From NCBI GenBank assembly GCA_963514095.1, contig OY741266.1, forward strand, positions 248,001 through 312,000: a stretch of 64,000 bases of DNA, read 5' to 3'. The position numbers and the translations under genes are program-made. The notes beneath the pieces were generated by a model, which saw only the letters and a list, made by a program, of their open reading frames with translations, made no database searches and was not told where the DNA came from. The first letter of the stretch is position 1. Every line of letters begins with the position of its first letter. This stretch comes from Eutrigla gurnardus (taxonomy: Eukaryota; Chordata; Actinopteri; Perciformes; Triglidae). Shown here piece after piece: positions 35,394 through 45,507 of this stretch.

Positions 35394-36450
35394 TTATGCA
35401 TTGCTCAATTGGGCCAATAGAAAGTGAATTATTTGTTTCTTAAATGAATTTATGCTTGTGCAGTTTCTAAGGTGGATTGGTAATGCATTCCAAAAATGCG
35501 GACCTCTAAATCTGATTGAGAACTGAGAGAAAGTAGACTTAAAAAAGGTGGGATGAAGATTATTTGCTGATCTAGTATTGAAATTATGAATCTGGGAATT
35601 GAACTGAAATACAGCTTGGAAACAAATTGGAAGTAACTTGTGAATAGATTGATAAACAAAAATACATATTTGAAAAGTATTTACAGCAAAAACAGGAAGA
35701 ATACTCAGGGATTGAAACAGAGGTGTGGATCTAGTAAATCTGCTAGAAAATGTTATCATTTTGATGAATCGCTTTTGTAAAATGAGAATACAGTTGAGAG
35801 AGCTCTTGAAAGTGCTTGCCCAAATAATATTACAATATGAAATGAAAGGATAGATCATCGTATAATATAAATTAATCACGATTTTACCAGGCAGGAGATG
35901 GCATATTCTTCTGATAACTCCAATATTCTTAGCAATCTTGTTAGAAATAGACAGAATATGACTCTTCCAAGTAAGATTTTCATCAATTAAGATACCTAAG
36001 AATTTTGTTACCGTGACCCTTTCCAGGATGTTGTTGTCAATATAAACATTAGGAAGAGAGTTTGTTGAGTGTAGACTTCTCGGAGTAAATAACATATACA
36101 AGCTTTTCTTTATATTAAGTGACAATTTGTTTGCCTTAAACCATAAGTCAACTTTACACAATTCTGCGTTCATTTCTGATATTAATTTAGGTCCATTCCT
36201 ACCAGATAAAAAAATATTGGAGTCATCTGCAAACAGAATAAAATATGCTTTAGTTGATGACATGTGTAGGTCATTTACATAAATAAGAAACAGTAAAGGG
36301 CCCAAGATTGATCCTTGGGGCAAACCACATGAAAGCAACTTTAAGTCAGATGAAGAATTATTCCAGGAAACATATATTTCTGTATACCGCCAATTCAACC
36401 CAAATAATATTCCTCTGTATGATTTATATAGTTCTATACGTTGTAATGTT
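35394..36450 (-). pseudogene. LINE D: C-terminal half of a non-LTR reverse transcriptase
   Basis: A 334-codon minus frame is uninterrupted. It carries CGLPQGSILGPLLFLIYVND, FADDSNIF with the catalytic Asp pair, KTNKL-like and TVTKFLGILIDENLTW motifs, ending near FWNALP. It belongs to the Jockey superfamily (CR1/L2/Rex1 side). The 5' end is truncated near 36450. Its sequence is unlike LINE A/B, so it is a separate family. Confidence 0.8.
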
Positions 36451-36849
36451 ATTTTGCCAGTCTGTTGTGATCCAGGCCTACTGAGACCTAACTCAGATTC
36501 ACAATGACAAGCTAAGTTGATTTATAATGACAGGCTAGGCTGAAGGTAATAAAACACATTGGTTGTGCACCATCACTGAAAACTTTGTTTGAACATCCTA
36601 TATTAGCACATTCTTTATTACACCATTTGTATGTTATGTTACCAATTACAGTACTTATGTATTGTATATAGCATATTGTATTTAATGCGTATTTAAGCAT
36701 ATATTTTAATCAAAATTAAACCTTTGGACCAACAATTTTCACATCACCTTTTACTGAAACTCAACGCCCGCGCAGCACACAACAAACACTGAAAAACACA
36801 GAGGGACACAGACACAGACACACAACCGGGCCGGCCCCCAAAAAGAAAA

Positions 36850-37370
36850 ATTTGCCTTTGTCAAAACTACAATTTTGATGTTTCCATAACTTTTCTGTCT
36901 TCCTTGCAGCAACATCTCATAGACACAAAATCTCCCAACACAATTTCCCTGTGTCAAAACTACGATTTTGACGTTTTTCCGAAACTTATCTGTCTTCCTG
37001 ACAGCAACATCTCATAGACACAAAATCTCCCAACACAATTTCCCTGTGTCAAAACTACGATTTTTACATTTTTCCGTGACAGTAATATCTCATAGACACA
37101 AAACCTCAACAAATTTGTCTTGTCAAAACTACTTTGACGTTTTCCAAAACTTGTCTGTCTTCCTGACATAAGTACCCCAAAATCTCCTAACGAAATTTAC
37201 CCTTGTCTGACATTAATTACCCAAAACCTCACAGAGATTTTCCCATTTCTTACAACAATACCCCAAAATCTCAAACAGATTTTCCCATTTCTCACAGTAA
37301 TACCCCAAAATCTCAAACAGATTTTCCCATTACTTTTCCATTAATACCCCCAAAAGTTCCTAACTAACAA
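36850..37370. repeat. Two tandem arrays: ~95-bp and ~43-bp units
   Basis: Four units of about 72-97 bp share GTCAAAACTAC and AACATCTCATAGACACAAAA (anchors near 36862, 36953, 37050 and 37122). Next come about three 43-bp units with ACCCCAAAATCTCAAACAG and ATTTTCCCATTTCT. They lie on the internal side of the primer site at 37580, so would fall in the untranslated leader of an LTR element. Confidence 0.8.
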
Positions 37371-37579
37371 ATTTAGACAGATCCATATCAACAAACTAAA
37401 CACCTATATGCCCAATCCCCCGCATTTAGGTAATTTTCAGCCTGACAGCTATTTGGGAAACACACACAGTCTGACCAGTACTCGAGTTTGACCCCAATAG
37501 AGCGAAAAAGCTCACCTTGTTAGCCGGCTGAGGTGAAAGTCAAGCCCTGGTCCTCCACATGTGCCCAAGTTGTCAAAAA

Positions 37580-37598
37580 CTGTTTGTCCGTGACGCCA
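37580..37598 (-). promoter_or_regulatory. Primer-binding-site-like sequence after the LTR
   Basis: The minus strand reads TGGCGTCACGGACAAACAG, starting four bases after the LTR end (AACAACA). The tRNA is not identified. Confidence 0.45.
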
Positions 37599-38260
37599 AT
37601 TTGTTGTTTCTGGGCTCTCTTCCTCAATGATCTGTGTGAAGTTTGATTAGTAAATGAATCCGCTGAGACAGGCTGGGTGGGATTGATAGAGCAACCTTTA
37701 TTGAAACAGAATTCTCAAGCCTGCATCAGACCAGGTTGGCCAACACCTAGTTTCTCCAAACTCGGGCAAAGTTCCTAATGAACTGCTCTACCTGGAAATC
37801 CTACTGAGCATTCGATTAGGAGATCCACACGAAAACCACCCTCACTTTCTGCGTGCGCGTGCCTTTTTGAAGTCCTTTTCACCTGGACCTACCTTCTTCT
37901 CCTTATTGGTCATCTTGGATGGATTGAGAGTCCATCCATCCAACAAGGGATGAGGAGCCTCCAAACCATCCTAATAGGCTGGGATAGTTTACCTTCTATA
38001 TGTTATCTAAATCTTCTGCTGTCACCCTTGGGACCTGCAAGCCTAAAGCTAGGAAGACCATCTATCTGTACTTATTAGGGCTGTGTGATTTTATCGATTC
38101 TGCGATATAAATCGATATTTTGTTTCCACAGAAAGTATCAATTTTTTAGCCACGAGTATCGATACATTAAGTCCCATTCAAATCCCCCTGGCACTCTGCT
38201 CGCTGCGCCGAGAGACGGCCGCGCAGGATCGCGGCGCTTCGCGTCTGGTCTGAACTGCAC

Positions 38261-39781
38261 TGTCATGATCTGTGTTTTTGTCATGTTCTGTTTCCTGGGT
38301 TTTGATTTCCTGTTTTATTTTGTCCTCAGTGTCATTTCCTGTCTCGTACTTCCTGGTCCTTGTTATTTCCGCTGTCTTGACTCCCCCACCCTCTCGTGTT
38401 GATTACCATGCCTGCCCTGATGTGTTTCACCTGTTCCTCGTCAGCTCCCTGCCTCCCTGTGTATATAGTCAGTGGCTGTATCCGAAACCGCATACTATAC
38501 TGCTAGTACGTACTGATTTGGCCAAAATGTAGTATGCAGTATGCAGTATGCAAACAAAAGCAAAATCTGCAGTATGCGAAAAGTTCCCGGATGTCGTACT
38601 GATTCGGAGAATATTTCCAGTATGCATCCGACCAGTCTACTCTGCCTACTGTTTCCCACAATGCAATGCGCTGGAGCCTGGATAAATCGAGTAATGACGG
38701 AGCAAGAGAGCGTTTCCAGGGGAATACAAACGCCGGAGCTGGGACGAAAAAAAAACAAAAAAAAAACGCCGGAGCAGTACGGCGTTTATATTTGTTATAT
38801 TTGTTTACATAAGTACAGTGCATAGGCTACTTGATTATTGTGACGAACGCTATATAGGTACAATAGAAATCCAGGCTGTTGTACATATGAAATGAAAAAA
38901 AGTACTCTGTTAATTCAAACTTTTTTTTATGAATATTTGGTGATTTCTGTACATGCAGAGCTCCCGAGACAGCGCTATATACTGTATACTGTCCACTACA
39001 AACAGCGGTTAAGATAACTGGCTTGCTGTCTCCCCCGGGACGACGACGCATGTTGGCCGGCGGAACACCTCTGGAGACGGGCTGCTGCCTCTGAGACGAC
39101 CCGCTCCTTCCGGAGCTTCACTTCTCCGAAAACATCGAGGCAAATTACTAAACAGCCGTCATTTGGGTAAACTAACCGCACATTGGGGATCTAAACGGTT
39201 ACTTTCTCGCATGAAAAAATATAAAAATGTAATAAAGTGACATAATAACAGCGCTACAGCGGGAAATAAAACAGCTTTTCGCCTGTTTTACAACTACCGC
39301 TGCCGGTCGCCACGAAATGCATTCTGGGAAACTTGCATACTGCATACTGCGGTGTGAACGGCGTCGGTCTGCTGAAGTAGCATACTGAATCCCACATTCA
39401 GTACGCAGTATACAGTATATACTAACGCAGTATGTAGTAGGCAGTACGGTAGTATGCGGTTTCGGATACAGCCTGTGTGTTTCCCCTGTCTCTCGTTGGT
39501 TCATTGTCGATGTTGCTGTCGCTGTCACCCCCTGCATGTTGCACCACGTCTGGTTTATTTGTCTCTGCGTCCTGCCTCCCGTGTCCCTTCGTGTTTTGGT
39601 TTTGTTCGTAAGTGTTTCGTTGATGACCGTTTTTGCCCTTGTGGTTTTCTTTGTTTGATACTTTGTTTTAGTCTTAGTTTGGTTTTGTATTTAGTTAATA
39701 ATTTAAATAAATAATTTTTTCAACTGCATTTGGGTCCTCACCTCCCTTTTTCGAGTCCACGTCTTGTCCGAATCCCTGACA
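38261..39781 (+). mobile_element. Solo LTR inside the hAT-like element
   Basis: It begins TGTCATGATCTG and ends AATCCCTGACA. TGCAC is duplicated at 38256-38260 and 39782-39786. Poly(A)-like AATAAA occurs near 39708. Without the nested TIR element it is about 520 bp. The TGTCA...TGACA ends resemble those of the LTR element at 45027. Confidence 0.9.
38474..39473. mobile_element. TIR element nested in the solo LTR
   Basis: Perfect inverted ends of about 24 bases start GGCTGTATCCGAAACCGCAT. Sub-terminal CAGTATG words repeat. It is about 1 kb with no transposase. No clear target-site duplication, so the superfamily is open. Confidence 0.8.
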
Positions 39782-40097
39782 TGCACTATCAGTTAACAAA
39801 GGCGAAAGGAAGCGTGCTTCGTTCGCGGTGCCTCAGCGGCCGCCCGGTTCACGCCGGCATGACGCCAGGTTCACACCAGCTGCTGCAAAGCGTCACGGCC
39901 ACGAAAATCACACATGATCCGCTGCCCCTCAGTTCAGACCAGACGCGTATTTCTCCGCGACGGTCGACAAGTGCTTCTGTTAAGCTGTTATTCATTCAGA
40001 GCTATATTTTTCATCTTGGGTAAGTAAATAACCTCATGAAATTAATAAGCCATATTACTGTAGACACCCAAAACTCCACCCCCCGCCCCGTAGCCAG

Positions 40098-40140
<43 letters not shown>

Positions 40141-42071
40141 CGCGCAGTGGCGCCGCCGCCAGGATTAAATTTCAATGTACGCACAGAAACGGCAAAATAC
40201 AACGTATATCATGGTGATAGGCCCCGGTGCAAATATTTTTTTTGTGCCCTCCATCCCCGCCCTAAACACAAGCGCACGCTTGTGAGCACTCCACGCACGC
40301 ACACACACGCTTGGACACACGCACAGTACGGTATGATAACTCTCCCGGCCCGGGGAGAGAGACATGCATCGGCTCGGCCCACAGTGCTCAGCAGCAGAGA
40401 GGTGACGAGACTAGAGCCGAGCTGTATTGTGTAGTGGAGAGGGACCAACACGCGCGATCGTCCTCTCAAATGCGGCTGCGTCTCTCCAGGTCACTGTGTG
40501 AGAGAAAGAAAAGCTCTGACTTGCTTGGGCAGACGTTGTTTGGTGTCACCCGCTGAAATGTAAATATCTAGCCCACCTTCAAAAAAAGTACGCACAGTGT
40601 ACAGGATTCCGGCTGGCGGCGCCACTGTGTGTGTGTGTGTGTGTGTGCTTTGTAAGTTACAGTTCGCACTTCAATAAATGTAACTTATTTTCTCACCACA
40701 TATTTGATTTATTTTGTCCAGCATTTGCAAGCTGGAGACTCTCTGTCCAGTCAGAGCCATATATTGTGTAATTGATTCTTTCAGTTGATATTAATTCAAT
40801 CCAAGTAAATGGAACACTCACAAGATGTCACCAAAATCACACTGTACCTTTTAAATCTTTCAGAAAATGATGTAAGTGTATCGAATTATATCGAATCGTA
40901 TCGAATCGTATCGTTGACTGAATATCGTGATTTATATCGTATCGTGAGCTGAATATCGTATATCGTATCGTATCGTGAGATTAGTGTATCGCTACAGCCC
41001 TAGTACCCTAGGTTACTAGTCACATGACTTAACTACAGTATCAATCAATATACATGCCCAGCAAATAATCATAACAAAAGTGACAAGTCTGCTATGTAGC
41101 TTATCTGTGTGGTTAGGAAAATTTGAACTTTTTCAAACAGTCTCACTCACATTCCGCTAACATAACTATGGACACAAACACTTAACTATGCACGTTAATC
41201 AATCAATTCAGTCAAATGCGCCATTACATTATATAGCAGTAATAGCCTTTCTGACAAACACAATTTCACTCATTCTGTTCACTTCATTCACTATGTAATT
41301 GCAACAATATTACGTGAACATACCAGGTCAACTTAAAACTGATAAAGTCCAAATGCAAAGAGGGGAGGGAGGGAGAAGAGACAGCCTGAATCCTGCCTTC
41401 ACTACCTGGTCCTCCTCCCTCCGCTGCTGGGGCAACATTGGACCCATCACCTGCCTTTTTTTTTTTGATAAAAAAGATTCTAAAGTTATCTGCTTCCTTT
41501 TCATTTTAGTTAATTAGCTTAGCAAAACAAAAACGCGATAACAATAATGACCCAGCTCTGACCTCCGTCATCTCGTCAGGGGGGGGGGCTGGGAGATACC
41601 ACATTTCAAGATATGGAGGGGGGATACAAGTGTTGGGACAGATAATATCTAGAGAAATCGATTGTGTTGTTCTGATTTTCACTTGTAGTTAATTTATATG
41701 TATTAAATAATAGATTAATTAATACAAATTGACACAGAGTAATTCCATAAATGTATTAAAAAAAACGAATATTTACATTTTCCCCTGGAGCCAAGGTGTG
41801 GCAGCTGCCATACCTTGCCATACCCAATTGACGCCCCTGCTCTGACCCTCTTGCCACTGGCCCAGAACTGGTTTAGCTCCAAGTAGGGCCTAAGCATCCT
41901 GTAGCCAGCTTTAACACACACACAGGGCTGATTTATGACTAAGGCAGCCTGCAGATAGTTTAACCTTAACAATTCACATGCCTTAAAGCTTCATGCAGAG
42001 AAGCAATCATTTCTGGATAAATCATATCTCAGAATGTGTAAATGAACAGATACCTCATAATTCCCCCCTTC

Positions 42072-42379
42072 GAGGCCTGCAAGGTCTCGAAAGAAAAGCA
42101 TACTGACAGATTCACAATGATTTACCTTCGTTTAACCCAGTTGCAGTGCTTGTCTATTTTCAACAAAGTCTTCCTCGTCCAATCCTATTACTAATGTTAG
42201 AGTCCTATTTTGAACTTCAATTTGGGGTCAGTTAGTTAACTAGTGTCCTATTAAGGTCCTATATCACACTATTTTAGACTATTTTAGAACTAGGTAAGCT
42301 GATCACTTATCCTATTAAGGTCGAATTTGGCTAACCTTAGCCTCACCTGCAACTCTCCCTCCAGGAACAAAGGTCAGGA
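42072..42379. other. Spacer, nothing recognised
   Basis: The DNA between the polypurine tract and the transposase exon has no motif that I can support. If LTR copy 2 is the middle of a tandem provirus, this would be 3' internal sequence. Confidence 0.4.
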
Positions 42380-42497
42380 AAGCGACCCAGTGTTGGCTAT
42401 CACAGCAGTCAAAAAGTCTTTGATGAACAGCAAGAGGAGATGTTGACTGAATATTTGACTGAGGCAGCAGACTTGTTCAATGGATTAGCTCCATGTG
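42380..42497 (+). pseudogene. Pogo/Tigger-like transposase exon remnant
   Basis: An exon-like stretch after an AG (GGTCAG) and before a GT (GAG then GTAGGC) reads SVGYHSSQKVFDEQQEEML and then TEAADLFNGLAPCE. This resembles the N-terminal DNA-binding part of pogo-like transposases of fish, judged from memory. The rest is missing because LINE B starts at about 42510. Confidence 0.45.
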
Positions 42498-43212
42498 AGG
42501 TAGGCCTACTAATTCAATTCAATTCAATTTTATTTATAGTGTCAAATCACAACAGAAGTCATCTCAGGACACTTAACACATTGAGCAGGACTAGAATACG
42601 CTAAAAACACAATTTCAAATTCCCAACATCACCCAGGGGCAAGCGTTACAGCGACAGTGGCGAGAAAAAACTGCCTTAATAGGCTTTTAGGCAGAAATCT
42701 TGTGCAGCCCAGGCCCTTGGGTTCCAACTGCATTTGGTATTGGTAGTATGGTAGTAGTAGCATTAACAGTAGTGGTGGTATTAACAGAAGCAATAGTATC
42801 AACAGTAGTAGTCCATGGCAGCAGGCACAGCCACACCGAGATGGATCCATCCCAACCACGTCGCCGTAGACCAGAAAGCAGGAGTAGTTGAGCAGTCACA
42901 CAGCGGGCAGGTGGAACTACAATGTGGTGTTTCCAGCATCAGGCCAGTTAGCAGTCTGCATCGGTCAGGACCTCAGTGGACTCTGCTGGACCAGAAAGCA
43001 TAGCCAGACTCCCGGGAGTGATCCCGGGAGTAGTCAAGTTAGTGACAGTAGAGATGCCGATTTTAGTCAATTACTTTAATTAAAAATACAGGCGGTAAGA
43101 GGCAAACAAGACCACAACATCGGTGCAGTCCGGATCAGGTTCCACCACGGTCCAGGGAGACCTGCTAGGCAAGAGAGCACAGGGACTCCGGGGGAACATA
43201 CACAGAGAGAGC

Positions 43213-43246
<34 letters not shown>

Positions 43247-45026
43247 CTCAGTGTGCCACTATAATCCCCCAGCAGTCTAGGCCTATAGCAGCTTAACCAA
43301 GAGCTGGCTCAGGGCAAACCTGAGCCAGCCCTAGCTATAAGCAGTGTCAAAGAGAAAGGTTTTAAGCCTACTCTTAAATGTGGGAACAGTGTCTGCCTCA
43401 CGAACCAGAACCGGAAGACGGTTCCACAGAAGAGGAGCTTGATGGCTGAAAGCTCTGGCCCCTGTTCTAATTTTGGAGACTTTAGGAACTACAAGTAACC
43501 CTTTATTCTGAGAGCGCTCTAGGAGGACAGTAGGGTTTAATGAGCTCTTTAAGATATGATGGTGCCAGTCCATTAAGAGCCTTGTAAGTGAGGAGAAGGA
43601 TTTTAAATTCTATTCTGGATTTTACTGGCAGCCAGTGCAGAGAAGCTAATACAGGAGAAATGTGATCCCTTCTTCTGGTTTTAGTCAGAACACGAGCTGC
43701 AGCATTCTGGACCAGCTGGAGAGATTTAAGAGATTTATTAGAGCAGCCTGATAATAAAGAATTACAATAGTCCAGCCTTGAGGTAACAAATGCATGGACA
43801 AGTTTTTCTGCATCTTTTTGAGACAGCATTGGCCTAATTTTAGTAATGTTACGCAGGTGAAAGTAGGCTGTCCTCGTGGTTTGTTTAATATGCGAGTCAA
43901 AGGACAGGTCCTGATCAAAGATAACTCCAAGGTTTCTTTTTTTTTTTTTTTTATGGCTGGAGTGCCATGCAAGCGTTTTTTTTTTATTGTTTTATGCAGA
44001 CAGAGACAGTGTGGAAAGGGGAGATAGAGGGGGAAGACATGCGCGAAAGAGATTGCCGGGCCGGGAGTCGAACCACTGATCTCCGCGCCGAGGCTGAGTT
44101 TAGTTTAGTTTAGTTTATTTAGATCCCCATTAGCTTTTGCCACGCAGCAGCTATTCTTCCTGGGGTCTTTTCATCATAATAAATGACAAATACAAACCAT
44201 TAACACACAACACATTAATACAGAAAACATAAAATACATACAGAAAACACATACTCAATACAAAAACAAAACATCCAAGACAAACACTTAACATATGTTA
44301 CCCGCTCCTACATTGAATCACTACACAACAAGGATACCAGGACCCAATTTACAAATAGGCTACTAATGGTCGAAATTGCGATCAAAATAATAATCTCTTA
44401 GTTTCATTTTAAAACTAACCATGTTTCTTTGTTGTATGACATAATTCGGAAGGGCATTCCACTCCTTCATAGCTCGATATAACACTGTACCTTGAGAGAG
44501 TGCCCTGGGTAAAATAAAATAACCTCCAGCAGCATGTCGAGTTGAATAATTATGTATGTTTGAACTAAAAGACAATTTTCTATACAAAATGTATGGCATT
44601 TTAGTTGTTATTATATTTTTAAGAAAAACCATCAACAAATATGACAATCTGTGCTTAACATCCAGCCAACCAAGACTGGCATGCATTTGACAAATATTCG
44701 ACCTTATTCCACACATAAGTGCAACACGTGCTGCTTTATTTTGTATAAGTTGCAGTTTTCTGATGTTGGCTAGTGAGGTATTGGACCAAACAACTGTACA
44801 ATAATCCATATGTGACAAAACCAGTGCTTGAATGACTTGTTTAGTAATTTGTGTTGTTAGATATTTAGAGCATCTCCTAATCATTGAAAGAATGTTTCCA
44901 ATTTAGGGCATTATCCTCTTAATATGCATGTCCCATGATAATGTACGATCTATGATGATTCCTAATAATTTGACCTCTTTCACATGTTTAATTAATTTGT
45001 TATTGATCATCACATTAAGCTCTGGG

Positions 45027-45461
45027 TGTCACGCCGGTGAGGTAATGTCTCGTCTTGGGTTTTTGTCTTGTCATTTTTTTTTGTCTTATTTTGAAAATAA
45101 CTCCCTTCTCGTTTCAGGTCACTTGCCCTTCCTCATGTGTTCCCTGGTCTTATGTCATCCCTGGTCCCTGATTGTTGTCACCTGTTGCTCGTTATCCCTC
45201 TGTGTATTTAAGTCTGCGTCTCCCCTTGTCTTGTGCCAGTTCGTTCCTGTTTCTCGTCACGTCACGTTCCACGTCAAGTTCCATGTCACGTTCCACGTCA
45301 CCTTAAGTTAAGTTGGTATTTTTGTAGTTTTGTTTGTAGCCTCGTTTTGTTTCCTCCCGGTGGAGTGATTTTGTGTTTATACTTTTTATGTTAAAGAATA
45401 AAAGCCTTTTTTACTGCTACTGCCCTGCATCCGAGTCCACCCTCCATGCCCAAGTCTGACA
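45027..45461 (+). repeat. 5' LTR
   Basis: 435 bp, TG...CA. GAATAAAAGCC near 45398 is the poly(A) signal. It differs from the 3' LTR at only a few positions, plus a short block in the CACGTTCC repeats. Confidence 0.93.
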
Positions 45462-45507
45462 GAACGAACTGGCCAGTAAGGACCCAGCAGAGCAGCAGCT
45501 AAGAAAT

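Larger units (their letters stand above)
38076..41002. mobile_element. hAT-like element inside LTR copy 2
   Basis: The ends are TAGGGCTGTGTGATTTTATCG and an inverse ending TATCGCTACAGCCCTA, with the ATCGATAT/TATCGTATCG words usual for a fish hAT family. The flanks share GTAC but no perfect 8-bp duplication. No transposase is left. It contains a GT array (about 40098-40139) and a solo LTR. Confidence 0.65.
37602..42057 (-). mobile_element. LTR, copy 2, split by a nested hAT-like element
   Basis: In minus orientation a polypurine tract (GAAGGGGGGAATT, about 42071-42059) is followed by TGAGGTATCTG at 42057. The LTR runs to AACAACA at 37602, directly before the primer site. CAATAAAGG near 37700 serves as poly(A) signal. 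Without the insertion at 38076-41002 it is about 1.5 kb. Having a polypurine tract before it and a primer site after it is the arrangement of the middle LTR in a tandem provirus. Copy 1 (17289-17998) shares both ends. Confidence 0.6.
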
